Positions 44,434 through 52,886 of a stretch of DNA of 64,000 nucleotides are shown here, piece after piece. A program made the position numbers and the translations under genes. Every line of letters starts with the position of its first letter. Positions within the stretch are counted from its first letter, which is position 1. Location of the stretch: positions 1-64,000 of the forward strand of contig JAEZFP010000048.1 of the NCBI GenBank assembly GCA_023417475.1, read 5' to 3'. The notes beneath the pieces were generated by a model. The model saw nothing but the letters and a program-made list of their open reading frames with translations, did no database searches and had not been told where the DNA came from. Source of the stretch: Bacillota bacterium (GTDB taxonomy: Bacteria > Bacillota > UBA4882 > UBA8346).

Positions 44434-45657
44434 TTATACTGCTTGGCGTTGGGCGTTAATTACGAAAACCGGGTTAAGCGCCCGCAACAGATGTTTCCCG
44501 CCGACCCGCTCTCCCCGGGATAAAGCGACATTCACCACTTCGACGGCGTCAAAGCCATTCTCCGCCAGTCCGGTTAACGCTTCATGACAGGTTTCAAGGG
44601 TCACGGCGTTAATGACCACCCGAATCTCACGCCGGAACCGGGATAACGTAGCCAAGATGGGCAACAGCTGGCGGCCGCTTCCGCCGATAAACACCCGGTC
44701 CGGCTCGGGTAAGCCGGCGAGCGCCCCGGGGGCTTCCCCGGGAATAATTTGAAGATTGAAAACGCCAAACCGGTTGGCGTTCTCCGCAATTAAGTCGCAA
44801 GCAACCGCCGCTTTCTCGATGGCGTAAACTTGGCCTTCCCGGCATTGCAACGCGCATTCGACCGCCACCGAACCGGTTCCGGCGCCGATGTCATAGACCA
44901 AATGCCCCGGTTGCAAGCGTAATTTAGTGAGCGAAACCGCTCTGACTTCTTCTTTGGTCATCGGGACGTCCCCTCTCACAAACAAGGCATCGGGAATGCC
45001 GGGGGTTTGAAAGGGCCACTGGACCGGCGGAGCATCGATCCGGGCAATTAGCATGAGGGAAAGACTTTCAAACCGTTGACGGCTTATTTCCTGAACTGTC
45101 CCTTGCACGATTCGCTCCCGGGGATCGGACAGATTCTCTCCCACGATTACCCGGGCTGCCGTTACTCCCTGCCGCAGCAGTTCTTGACAGATTTTCTCGG
45201 GAGTGTGTTTACCGCCCGTAAACAAACAAACTTGGCGGTGTCTGATCAATTCGGACCGGAGATTGGCATCGTCTTTGCCATGCAGGCTGATGATTCGCCA
45301 AGTATGCCATGAGGTTTGGATTTTCGCAGCCAAATACTGCAATGAACTGATGCCCGGGACCACTTCCACCGGGCATTGGGGCAAACGGGTCCGGATGGTC
45401 TGAAGCATACTGAAAAGACCGGGATCGCCGGTCACCACCACGCCAATTCGTTTGCTTTTGTGATTTTCGGCCAGGAAATTGCAAATATCATCCAGATTAT
45501 CGGCGATCGTAATCTTTTCGCCGGACCAATCGGGAAATAAGGCTAGATTACGCACTCCGCCGATGAGTACTTGACACCCGGCGACCACTTCTTTCGCAAC
45601 GGGAGTTAGCCAATCCGGATGGCCGGGACCGATCCCCACGATATAAACGCCGCTCAT
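44434..45657 (-). CDS. cbiET: Fused cobalt-precorrin-7 methyltransferase/decarboxylase CbiET
   Basis: A bifunctional enzyme that methylates C5 and C15 and decarboxylates the acetate of ring C. Residues 1-200 are CbiE (VYIVGIGPGHPDWLTPVAKE, VVTGDPGLFSML). Residues 210-400 are CbiT (FVRGDVPMTKEEVRAVSL, DIGAGTGSVAVECAL). The start overlaps the cbiD stop by 4 bases. The fusion equals CobL of the aerobic pathway. Confidence 0.91.
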   Translation of the reverse strand: MSGVYIVGIGPGHPDWLTPVAKEVVAGCQVLIGGVRNLALFPDWSGEKITIADNLDDICNFLAENHKSKRIGVVVTGDPGLFSMLQTIRTRLPQCPVEVVPGISSLQYLAAKIQTSWHTWRIISLHGKDDANLRSELIRHRQVCLFTGGKHTPEKICQELLRQGVTAARVIVGENLSDPRERIVQGTVQEISRQRFESLSLMLIARIDAPPVQWPFQTPGIPDALFVRGDVPMTKEEVRAVSLTKLRLQPGHLVYDIGAGTGSVAVECALQCREGQVYAIEKAAVACDLIAENANRFGVFNLQIIPGEAPGALAGLPEPDRVFIGGSGRQLLPILATLSRFRREIRVVINAVTLETCHEALTGLAENGFDAVEVVNVALSRGERVGGKHLLRALNPVFVINAQRQAV

Positions 45658-46766
45658 CTTGTCATCCCTTTCATGATCTCCGCCGCCGTCGCATCCATCG
45701 CCAACAAGCGGTCTTGCGAATCAAACAAAATCGCTCCGACGCTGATTTTTCCAGCGACATACCCTTCGCAACGTTTCGCAACCTGATCGGTGATTCGCTG
45801 ATACACCCCGCGGATATTGCAACGTTCCATAATTGCGGCCGCCGCTTCCGTAGTCGGACAGGCGTAAATCTCCGCCAATACCGGTTGAGGCGCACCGGCC
45901 AGCGCCGCGTAAGCGCAAAGAATCTCGGCGCGGGCATCCGCCACCCGGCTGTGGGTTTGAAATATCCCCGCCGCCACTTTCACCAACTTGCCCAAATGAC
46001 CGAGGATTAAAATCTCCTGAAACCCGTATTCCAAGGCCTTCTCCAGCATGAAACCGATAAAATTGCTGATTTTCACTTCATAACGGGGATCGATTCCCAA
46101 CTTCGTTGCAAAATGCTCACCGTAATTGCCGAAGACAAAAACCGCTTGGGATGACCCTTGCGAACGCACGACACTTAGCTTTAAGGCCAATGATTCCTTC
46201 AGCGCTTCCTGGGACATGGGTTCGACAATGCCGGTGGTTCCCAGGATTGAAAGTCCGCCGACAATCCCTAACTTCGGATTGAAGGTCCGCGCCGCCAACT
46301 CCGCCCCGCCGGGAATACTGAGCACGATCCGGGCGCCCCGATCGGGTGGTAACACCCGTTTCACTTCGCTTTCAATCATCGCCAGCGGCACCGGATTGAT
46401 CGCCGCTTGTCCCGGCGGAATTTTCAGGCCGGGCAAGGTCACCCGCCCGATGCCCGCGCCTCCTTCAATCCGTACCTTGCCGTCAGTAGTTAAAGACGCC
46501 TCCGCAAAAATCTTAATACCATCGGTAACATCCGGATCATCCCCGGCATCCTTCACAATGGCACAACGGGCAATCCCGTTTGCAACAAGGCAATCCGCAA
46601 CCGGCAACATCAAACTCCGGCCGCCCGGCGTAGTAATCTCCACCGAAGTGACCGGAGCGCTAGCAGTCAACAAATGCACCGCAGCCTTGGCCGCCCCGGC
46701 CGCGCAGGAGCCGGTCGTATAACCTTTCCGCAATTTTTTGCCTGAATCAAAACGATATTCATCCAT
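45654..46766 (-). CDS. cbiD: Cobalt-precorrin-5B C1-methyltransferase CbiD
   Basis: It methylates C1 in the anaerobic route. The 370-residue protein starts at ATG 46766 (MDEYRFDSGKKLRKGYTTG); an upstream in-frame extension lies in cbiC and is not supported. It has the family start KGYTTGSCAAGAAKAA, VTDGIKIFAEAS, LGTTGIVEPMSQEA and ILILGHLGKLVKVAAGIF. It overlaps cbiC by 8 bases. Confidence 0.92.
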   Translation of the reverse strand: MDEYRFDSGKKLRKGYTTGSCAAGAAKAAVHLLTASAPVTSVEITTPGGRSLMLPVADCLVANGIARCAIVKDAGDDPDVTDGIKIFAEASLTTDGKVRIEGGAGIGRVTLPGLKIPPGQAAINPVPLAMIESEVKRVLPPDRGARIVLSIPGGAELAARTFNPKLGIVGGLSILGTTGIVEPMSQEALKESLALKLSVVRSQGSSQAVFVFGNYGEHFATKLGIDPRYEVKISNFIGFMLEKALEYGFQEILILGHLGKLVKVAAGIFQTHSRVADARAEILCAYAALAGAPQPVLAEIYACPTTEAAAAIMERCNIRGVYQRITDQVAKRCEGYVAGKISVGAILFDSQDRLLAMDATAAEIMKGMTR

Positions 46767-47394
46767 GATCGGCCATATACAGCAAGGCGTTGACGATCGC
46801 GGCCGCGACATTACTGCCGCCCTTGCGTCCTTCGGCGATGATATAAGGCACCGGAGCGTTTTTCAGCATCGCTTTGGCTTCCACCACATTGACAAAACCA
46901 ACCGGCACTCCGATCACCAACTCCGGTTGAACTTGCGACGCCATGATCAGTTCGTAAAGCCGGATCAACGCGGTTGGCGCATTGCCAATCACAAATATTT
47001 GACATTGCGGATCTAAAACGGCTTGTTCCATACAAAGGGTGGCCCGGGTCACGTCCAATGCTTGCGCCTTTTGAGCAATGTCGGGATGGTCCATATAACA
47101 TTGCACCTGTCCGCCAAAAGAGTTCAAGCGTTTTTTATTAATGCCGGCTTCCGCCATCCGGGTGTCGGTAACGAGCCGACAACCGTTTTTGATAGCGGCA
47201 ATTCCTCTTTGAACCGCGTTTTCGCTAAAAACCAACGAATCGGCGTAATCGAAATCGGCCGTGGTATGGATCACCCGCTTGATCACCGGTTCCTGCCACG
47301 GATCGAAGGTCCGCTCCCCCAGCATCCGGCTGATGATCCGGAAACTTTCTTGCTCAATCTCTTCAGGTTTTACCCATTGCATATCCTTTAACAT
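46759..47394 (-). CDS. cbiC: Precorrin-8X methylmutase CbiC
   Basis: It moves the C11 methyl to C12, giving cobyrinic acid. The 211-residue protein has the catalytic His in RVIHTTADFDYADSL (about residue 47), then VTDTRMAEAGINKKRL and VIGVPVGFVNVVEAK. It starts 42 bases after the btuD stop; a 7-bp GGGTCTG/CAGACCC hairpin at 47420-47436 lies in the gap. Confidence 0.92.
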   Translation of the reverse strand: MLKDMQWVKPEEIEQESFRIISRMLGERTFDPWQEPVIKRVIHTTADFDYADSLVFSENAVQRGIAAIKNGCRLVTDTRMAEAGINKKRLNSFGGQVQCYMDHPDIAQKAQALDVTRATLCMEQAVLDPQCQIFVIGNAPTALIRLYELIMASQVQPELVIGVPVGFVNVVEAKAMLKNAPVPYIIAEGRKGGSNVAAAIVNALLYMADHG

Positions 47395-47436
47395 GTCGCG
47401 CTTTATCCTTTTTCCTTTTGGGTCTGCCGCAGACCC

Positions 47437-48261
47437 TCATTGAGGTATATTTTCCGTTGTTCGCCATGATCCTGGAGGAACCGCCGCCAAGCGTCGCGCC
47501 ATACTGACCGGCCGGCCGTTGGCATTTTGCCAGACATCGGCTTCCACTTGAAACACCTCTCGCAACATGGACGATGTTACAACTTCGTGGGGCGGACCGG
47601 CCGCGAACAACTTTCCCTGCGTCAACACGGCGACCGTATCCGAGTAAAACGACGCGTAATTGATATCGTGCAGCACCATGAGAATGGTGATTCGCTGTTC
47701 TTGATTGAGTTTGGCGATGAGATCCAAAATCTCAAGCTGATGGCTGATATCCAAATGAGTGGTCGGCTCGTCCAGTAGCAAAACCTCCGGTTGCTGCGTC
47801 AAAGCCAGCGCGATCCACGCCCGTTGCCGCTCTCCGCCTGAAAGGGTGCTGACCGGTCTGGCGGCTAAAGACGTCAAGCCCGTTTGATTCAATGCCCAAG
47901 CTGCAATCGCCCCATCGGCGGCGGTAGCGCCGCGCCACCAGTTCCGGAACGGAAACCGGCCGTATTCCACCAGATCACGTACGGTTAGATCGGACGGCGC
48001 AGTCGCGGTTTGATGCAACATGGCCAACCGCCGGGCCAGTTGTTTTCCGGCGAGATGCCGGATGTCCTCTCCGTCAAGCAACACTGCCCCTTCCAGCGGC
48101 TGAATATTACGAGCCAACGTTTTTAGCAGGGTACTCTTCCCCGAACCGTTGGGTCCGATGATCGATAGAATCTTCCCCGCCGCCACCGCCAATGAAAGGC
48201 GCCGAATGACGGTGCGATCGCCGTAACCCGCCGTAATGCCCTCTCCAATCAGTTCAGCCAT
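47437..48261 (-). CDS. btuD: Cobalamin/iron-type ABC importer ATPase (BtuD-like)
   Basis: The cytoplasmic ATPase of a type II importer. The 274 residues show Walker A IIGPNGSGKSTLLKTLA, signature TLSGGERQRAWIALAL and Walker B VLLLDEPTTHLDISHQL. It adjoins the permease with no gap. The family also imports ferric siderophores; the place in a B12-riboswitch operon favours corrinoid transport. Confidence 0.88.
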   Translation of the reverse strand: MAELIGEGITAGYGDRTVIRRLSLAVAAGKILSIIGPNGSGKSTLLKTLARNIQPLEGAVLLDGEDIRHLAGKQLARRLAMLHQTATAPSDLTVRDLVEYGRFPFRNWWRGATAADGAIAAWALNQTGLTSLAARPVSTLSGGERQRAWIALALTQQPEVLLLDEPTTHLDISHQLEILDLIAKLNQEQRITILMVLHDINYASFYSDTVAVLTQGKLFAAGPPHEVVTSSMLREVFQVEADVWQNANGRPVSMARRLAAVPPGSWRTTENIPQ

Positions 48262-49281
48262 TCAAGTGTCCCTCCGTAAGAGGTAGAGAAAGAACGGCGC
48301 TCCGAGTAATGCCATGATAATGCCGACCGGCAACTCAATCGGAGCAAACAGTAGTCGCGCCGCCAGATCGCTGAGCATCACTGTTCCCATTCCCAAAAGC
48401 GCTGTCGCCGGCAACAACATTCGGTGGTCGGAACCCACCAGCAAGCGGGCTGTGTGCGGGACGATCAGGCCGACAAACCCCAACAGGCCAACGACGCTGA
48501 CGGCGCTGGCAGCCAGCAAGGCCGCAACCGCCGTCAGCGCCAACCGGGTCAACTCCACATTGAGTCCCAGTCCCCGGGCGACTTCATCCCCCAGGTTAAG
48601 CACGTTCAATTTTTGCGCTCCCGCCAACGCCGCGAGACCACCCAGTACGGAATAGGGCAAAATGATCCGCAGTTGCGGCCAACTGCGGGCCGCCAAGCCC
48701 CCAGCCATCCACATCAACGCGCCGTGAACCCGATCGCTGTAAAACACCAGCAGCGCCGTTGTCCCCGACCCTAAAAACGCCGCCACGGCAACTCCGGCCA
48801 AGACAATTCGGGCCGGCCGGATACCGCCTTTCCAAGCCAGGCTATAAACCAGACCAGCCGCTCCGATCGCCCCGATAAACGCCACCGGGGTCAACAACGA
48901 CTCCATTTGCGGATACAGGATTAAAATAATCATTCCGGCCAAGCCGGCTCCGGAAGAAACTCCAATGATATGGGGGTCGGCCAGCGGGTTTTTCATTACC
49001 GTCTGTAAAATAGCACCGGCAAGTGCGAGATTCATGCCGACGAACGCCCCGACCAATGTACGCGGTAAACGGATGTTCCAGATGATCTGTTGATACATGC
49101 CGGGTTTTTCCGCCCAAAACGCTTTAACGATCTCCGCTGGTGGGATCGCAACCGCCCCTTTCATGAGGCTCGCCCCCAGCACTGCGGCGGCGCAGACCAG
49201 TAACCCAACCAACACCGCGACTCGCCAAACTTTTCTGTCACAAACCCCTCTGGCTGTTTCCAATTTATTCACCACTGCCAT
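48262..49281 (-). CDS. btuC: Cobalamin/iron-type ABC importer permease (BtuC-like)
   Basis: A polytopic FecCD/BtuC permease of about 339 residues with some ten membrane helices. Motifs include LPRTLVGAFVGMNLALAGAI, NPLADPHIIGVSSGAGL and GLIVPHTARLLVGSDHR, typical of the family. The start is not certain: ATG 49281 is used, but a GTG six bases on has the better-spaced GGGAG, and a TTG at 49299 is also open. It overlaps the btuF 3' end. Confidence 0.88.
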   Translation of the reverse strand: MAVVNKLETARGVCDRKVWRVAVLVGLLVCAAAVLGASLMKGAVAIPPAEIVKAFWAEKPGMYQQIIWNIRLPRTLVGAFVGMNLALAGAILQTVMKNPLADPHIIGVSSGAGLAGMIILILYPQMESLLTPVAFIGAIGAAGLVYSLAWKGGIRPARIVLAGVAVAAFLGSGTTALLVFYSDRVHGALMWMAGGLAARSWPQLRIILPYSVLGGLAALAGAQKLNVLNLGDEVARGLGLNVELTRLALTAVAALLAASAVSVVGLLGFVGLIVPHTARLLVGSDHRMLLPATALLGMGTVMLSDLAARLLFAPIELPVGIIMALLGAPFFLYLLRRDT

Positions 49282-50242
49282 AAACTCCCGGATAGACAAG
49301 TTTCGCCATGTAGGCGGCGGTTTCGGGAATTCTGATTCCGGGATTGAGCAAAAAGAGCTCCGACGGCAGAAAAATCACTTTCTTATTACGGACCGCCCGC
49401 AACGTCGACCAGGCCGGATTGTTTTCCACCTCGGCGCTCATGGTCTTGGCGATCTCCGTGGCTTTCCCCATGGTGACCACAAAAATCAGATCCGGATCGC
49501 TGGCGACCAACCGCTCCAAACTGTAGGGAATCGTGTCGGCGTCGCCGACGGCCGGTCCGCTTCCGGCGGTAATATTGCGCAGCCGCAGCAGTTTGGCGGT
49601 GTTGCCGGCGATACTGTTTTCCAACTCCAAACTCACGCTTTTGGCGGTCGCGTGCAAGATCGCAATTTTGTAAGGCTGAGCCGGTATTTTAGCGATGATC
49701 TGCTTGAGTTTCGTTTTGATCGCCCGGGTCGTGGCGGCCGCTTTGCTTTCGACGCCCGCGATTTGCCCAAACAGCGTGATCTTGGCAAAGACGTCGTCAT
49801 AGGTTTTATATTTAAGGACCAGCACCGGAAGCCGATTGCTCTCGAAGATGGGGACCAGCCGGTTATGCATGCCCGCCATCGCGATCACCAGATCCGGTTG
49901 CAAGGCCGCGACTTTTTCAATGTTAATGTTGTAGACAAAACCAACTTCCGGCAGTTTGCGCCCCTCTTTGGGCAGACTGTCAAGTTCCGCGGTGGAATTG
50001 GGGCGGCCGACGGCTTTCCCGCCAACCGCGTAAAGCAATTCCAGGAACGACGGTGACAATACCACGATCCGCTTGGGCTTTCGCTGTAAAACGACGGTCC
50101 GGTCAGCGTCATCCGTAATTTTCAGATATTCGGACCGGACGCCCGTTGCCGCCAGCACTGGTCCGGCAGGCAGAGCGGGGACTGTCGCGACTAACGCCGC
50201 CAGCAAGACGATGCAAACACTCAAGCGCCAATACTCTTTCAA
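49265..50242 (-). CDS. btuF: Corrinoid/iron-type ABC substrate-binding protein (BtuF-like)
   Basis: An exported solute-binding protein of about 325 residues with the two-lobe helical-backbone fold: RIVVLSPSFLELLYAVGG, LPEVGFVYNINIEKVAALQP and DLVIAMAGMHNRL. I use TTG 50242, five bases after GAGGTGG; the signal peptide then starts KEYWRLSVCIVLLAALVA and ends at an AxA site. No lipobox Cys is present, so how it is held at the membrane is unclear. It binds corrinoid by context, although heme or iron chelates are possible. Confidence 0.85.
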   Translation of the reverse strand: MKEYWRLSVCIVLLAALVATVPALPAGPVLAATGVRSEYLKITDDADRTVVLQRKPKRIVVLSPSFLELLYAVGGKAVGRPNSTAELDSLPKEGRKLPEVGFVYNINIEKVAALQPDLVIAMAGMHNRLVPIFESNRLPVLVLKYKTYDDVFAKITLFGQIAGVESKAAATTRAIKTKLKQIIAKIPAQPYKIAILHATAKSVSLELENSIAGNTAKLLRLRNITAGSGPAVGDADTIPYSLERLVASDPDLIFVVTMGKATEIAKTMSAEVENNPAWSTLRAVRNKKVIFLPSELFLLNPGIRIPETAAYMAKLVYPGVYGSGE

Positions 50243-50274
50243 ATCCGCCACCTCGATTGAATCCGCGCGTCGGT

Positions 50275-50979
50275 TCAAACTTTAACCCGGCGCGCCAAGA
50301 TTGTTGATAAATAATTGATCTGCTGATCATCGACAGCGTTCAAATTTTCCAGCACTTGTTCGTCGGCCAGGCCGCAACGGCTGACCATCACCGCGTTGCC
50401 GGCCAAGCCGTGCCGGTTAAGTTGGGCGACAACCTGCCGCCAATTTTTATAGACCTTCATCAGCACCACATTGTCGGAAAGCGCCAAAGCCTGATCCAAG
50501 CGCGCTTCGGAAACGGTGGCCGGAATTACGCTGACAACATCGTTCCCGTCCGCCAACGGATACCCTAACCGGCTGGCCATTGCGCAAAACGCCGGAACGC
50601 CCGGAACCGTCTCCACCGGATAACCGCAGTTTTGCAACAAATGAAAGATGTAGATATACGTGCTGTAAAACATGGGATCGCCCAATGTCAGGAAGACGAC
50701 CTTTTTGCCCGCAGCCAGCAACTGCAGAATGGCGTTTTTATTCTCCTGCCAGGCCGCAGTAAGCGTCTCCCGCTCAAACACCATCGGAAAGACCAGCTTC
50801 ACGATGGGCGTAGCTTCTTTCAAATACGGCTTGGCGATGGTCAAAGCCACGCTGTCCTCTTTTTTCTCGGTTTTTGGCGCGATGACGACATCAGCCTGTT
50901 GAATCAGCCGAATCGCCTTGACCGTTAACAGCTCGGGGTCGCCGGGTCCCACACCGATACCGTAAAATGCTCCAGTCAT
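50275..50979 (-). CDS. cbiL: Precorrin-2 C20-methyltransferase CbiL
   Basis: A SAM-dependent methylase acting on cobalt-precorrin-2 (cobalt-sirohydrochlorin). The 234-residue protein has FYGIGVGPGDPELLTVKAIR, VVFLTLGDPMFYSTYIYIF and TVPGVPAFCAMASRLG. It is the second gene of the operon, 90 bases after cbiK; a weak terminator-like hairpin lies in between. Confidence 0.92.
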   Translation of the reverse strand: MTGAFYGIGVGPGDPELLTVKAIRLIQQADVVIAPKTEKKEDSVALTIAKPYLKEATPIVKLVFPMVFERETLTAAWQENKNAILQLLAAGKKVVFLTLGDPMFYSTYIYIFHLLQNCGYPVETVPGVPAFCAMASRLGYPLADGNDVVSVIPATVSEARLDQALALSDNVVLMKVYKNWRQVVAQLNRHGLAGNAVMVSRCGLADEQVLENLNAVDDQQINYLSTILARRVKV

Positions 50980-51004
50980 ACCTTACCTCACTGTTGATTG
51001 ATTT

Positions 51005-51062
51005 CAAAAAAGGCGAAAGCCGAAGTCAATTCCGGCCATTGGGTCGGCTTTGGCTTCGGCCG
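51005..51062 (-). terminator. Possible attenuating hairpin between cbiK and cbiL
   Basis: AAAGCCGA (51016-51023) can pair with TCGGCTTT (51044-51051). Read on the minus strand the stem is followed by four bases and then six Ts. Partial termination here would raise cbiK over the rest of the operon. The long loop and the offset T run make it a weak call. Confidence 0.4.
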
Positions 51063-51068
51063 GTCGCT

Positions 51069-52019
51069 TTAATGGATGACCGGGATGGGCGGTCGGTCTT
51101 TGCCCCGTTCGTTATATTTATTTTCAATGGCGTCCTTAACATGCTGCACGTAGATGTCCTGGATCACTGGGTTTTCTCCTAAACCGTGGAGATACGCGGC
51201 CACTTGAAATCCGGCCTTGGTCAATTGCGTTTTAAACGAATCATCCTCGGTTCCGGCCATGTCGTTGTTGGCATGGTCGCCGGCGACCAACATTAAGGGC
51301 ATCAAGGTCACTTTTTTAATCTTTTTCTCTTTAAGCTTGTCCAAAAGATTTTCGTATGTCGGATACCCTTCCACGGTGAACACGAAAACATTGTGGATTC
51401 CCGCGTCTTGGAGTTTCAACTGCAGCGCCGCGTAGGCGGTATTGGACGGATGGACGCCGCCATGACCCATCACCGCGACGGCCTCGCCTTGCGCCAGTTT
51501 AGGCAGTTGCGCTTGTAACGCTTTGATCAGGAATAAGTAATCATCGGGCTTTTCGCCTTCTTGCCCTGTATAATACAACACTGGACGGCCAACCGTAATT
51601 TTGGCGAAGTCTTTTTCGTAACTACTAACCGCGTTTTTTAGTTTTTCGTATTCGTCGCCCGCTTCAATATGCAACGGCTGGACGATCACTTGACTGAACC
51701 CTTCGGTTTTCAAACGCTCCAGCGCCTGGCGTTCCGTATCAACTTTCAACCCTGCCTCATCGGCCAATTTCTTAATGATGATCCGGGAAGTAAAAGCACG
51801 CCGGACCTCATAATCGGGGAAGGTTTTCCGAATTTTGGCTTCCACCGCGTCGGTCGTCACCTTGCGGGTATCCGCAAACGTCGTGCCGAAACTAACGACC
51901 AAAATGGCTTTTTTCACCGGTTTTTCTCCTGCCGCATACGTCATCGGTTTCCAACCCGTCACTCCGAGGCTTAGGGCGATGAATGCCGCAACCACGACAA
52001 ACCCAACACCTTTTTTCAT
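51069..52019 (-). CDS. cbiK: Sirohydrochlorin cobaltochelatase CbiK with signal peptide
   Basis: It inserts Co2+ into sirohydrochlorin. The 316-residue protein starts at ATG 52019 (MKKGVGFVVVAAFIALSLGV) and carries a clear N-terminal signal peptide, with cleavage likely after TYAAG-like residues near 30. The chelatase body is intact: ILVVSFGTTFADTRK, QPLHIEAGDEYEKL, VMGHGGVHPSNTAYAA and LMLVAGDHANNDMAG with the metal-binding His and Glu residues. Exported CbiK is known from Desulfovibrio (CbiKP). It is the first gene after the riboswitch. Confidence 0.92.
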   Translation of the reverse strand: MKKGVGFVVVAAFIALSLGVTGWKPMTYAAGEKPVKKAILVVSFGTTFADTRKVTTDAVEAKIRKTFPDYEVRRAFTSRIIIKKLADEAGLKVDTERQALERLKTEGFSQVIVQPLHIEAGDEYEKLKNAVSSYEKDFAKITVGRPVLYYTGQEGEKPDDYLFLIKALQAQLPKLAQGEAVAVMGHGGVHPSNTAYAALQLKLQDAGIHNVFVFTVEGYPTYENLLDKLKEKKIKKVTLMPLMLVAGDHANNDMAGTEDDSFKTQLTKAGFQVAAYLHGLGENPVIQDIYVQHVKDAIENKYNERGKDRPPIPVIH

Positions 52020-52080
52020 TGGTTTCACTCCTTCTTTCAATTTGGTTGATTCTTCTTTTCAAACACGGCTTTCCGCGCAT

Positions 52081-52108
52081 GAAAAAACCTCCCGGATGGG
52101 AGGTTTTC
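52081..52108 (-). terminator. Second leader terminator of the cobalamin operon
   Basis: AAAACCTCCC (52084-52093), loop of four, GGGAGGTTTT (52098-52107). On the minus strand the stem runs into six Ts. It lies about 60 bases before the cbiK start and is probably part of the riboswitch expression platform or a backstop. Confidence 0.8.
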
Positions 52109-52133
52109 AGTTTATTCAAAACATACTGAACTC

Positions 52134-52166
52134 CAATAAAAATCCCGGCTACAATAAGCCGGGAGG
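52134..52166 (-). terminator. First leader terminator of the cobalamin operon
   Basis: CCCGGCT (52144-52150) pairs with AGCCGGG (52157-52163). On the minus strand it is followed by ATTTTTATT. It lies just downstream of the cobalamin aptamer, and the neighbouring GGGAGGGAG could take part in an alternative antiterminator. Confidence 0.75.
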
Positions 52167-52214
52167 GAGTTATATGCATTGAAACATCCCCTACCCGTCG
52201 CTCGTGGGTCGATA

Positions 52215-52395
52215 CGGAGATTTGCTGAATAGGCAGTTATCCTGGCTCTGGATCCTCGCTCGCCCAAACCTTCCCGAAACTTTCGTTCCAGTGGCATTAC
52301 TTGGGTTCGCTCCCCATTACAGTGGCGGGACCGCGCCGGTATTACACCGGTCTTCCCTATTAAGCCCCAAAGGGCACCTATCGCAATTCGTATTG
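52215..52395 (-). ncRNA. Cobalamin riboswitch
   Basis: Read on the minus strand the leader contains the conserved blocks of the B12 aptamer in order: GATAGGTGCCC, TTAATAGGGAA, GACCGGTGTAATACCGG, GCGGTCCCGCCACTGTAA, AAGTAATGCCACTGG, CGGGAAGG, and the B12-box GAGCCAGGATAACTGCC. Two terminators and then cbiK follow. When the coenzyme is plentiful, transcription of the operon should stop early. Boundaries are good to about 10-20 bases. Confidence 0.95.
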
Positions 52396-52509
52396 ATAAT
52401 TATTTAGAAATAATTATGGTTAGATTTGATTTGTTTTGATTCTATCACTAATTTTCATAATAATCAATCCAATTACAAAAATCTGTTCGGGTAAGAAAAT
52501 CACCACTAG

Positions 52510-52797
52510 TCAATCCTCATAATCCACCGCGGCAACCTTGGCCTGAACGGTTTTAATATATTCTCCCACTTCAATATGGGTTGGATGGGCTAGATAACGA
52601 TTGAGGTCTTCTTTGGACGCGAATTGAGCGATCATCGCGAGATCATAGGAAATCTCGGCATGGCCGAAATCGACCCCAACCGTTAGATCCTTGAGACACT
52701 CAATTTTTCCCTTCATCCCAAGCAGCATCTGCTTCATGCGGTCGATGGCTTGTTCACTGCCCTCGATAAGCTTTACGAAGATAATATGGGTAACCAT
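52510..52797 (-). CDS. Dabb-family (stress-responsive A/B barrel) protein
   Basis: A 95-residue protein starting at ATG 52797 (MVTHIIFVKLI), eight bases after GGGGAGG; an upstream ATG at 52821 lies before that site. It has the Dabb pattern: VTHIIFVKL, GVDFGHAEISYDLAMIAQF and YLAHPTHIEV. These small ferredoxin-like proteins form dimers of unknown or varied role. It precedes no clear partner. Confidence 0.85.
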   Translation of the reverse strand: MVTHIIFVKLIEGSEQAIDRMKQMLLGMKGKIECLKDLTVGVDFGHAEISYDLAMIAQFASKEDLNRYLAHPTHIEVGEYIKTVQAKVAAVDYED

Positions 52798-52886
52798 CAG
52801 GTGATCCTCCCCTTTTTTCAATCGCCGTTTCCACCGGTGTTGACCGTTTATTTGTTGAACGAAGTTTCCGTATTTTTCGTGGTCTC

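Noticed and set aside
25735..50979. Long open frames on the plus strand inside the cobalamin operon, for example at 31743-32669 and 49097-50056
   Set aside because: They mirror well-supported minus-strand genes in GC-rich DNA, with Arg/Gln/His-rich composition and no ribosome sites.
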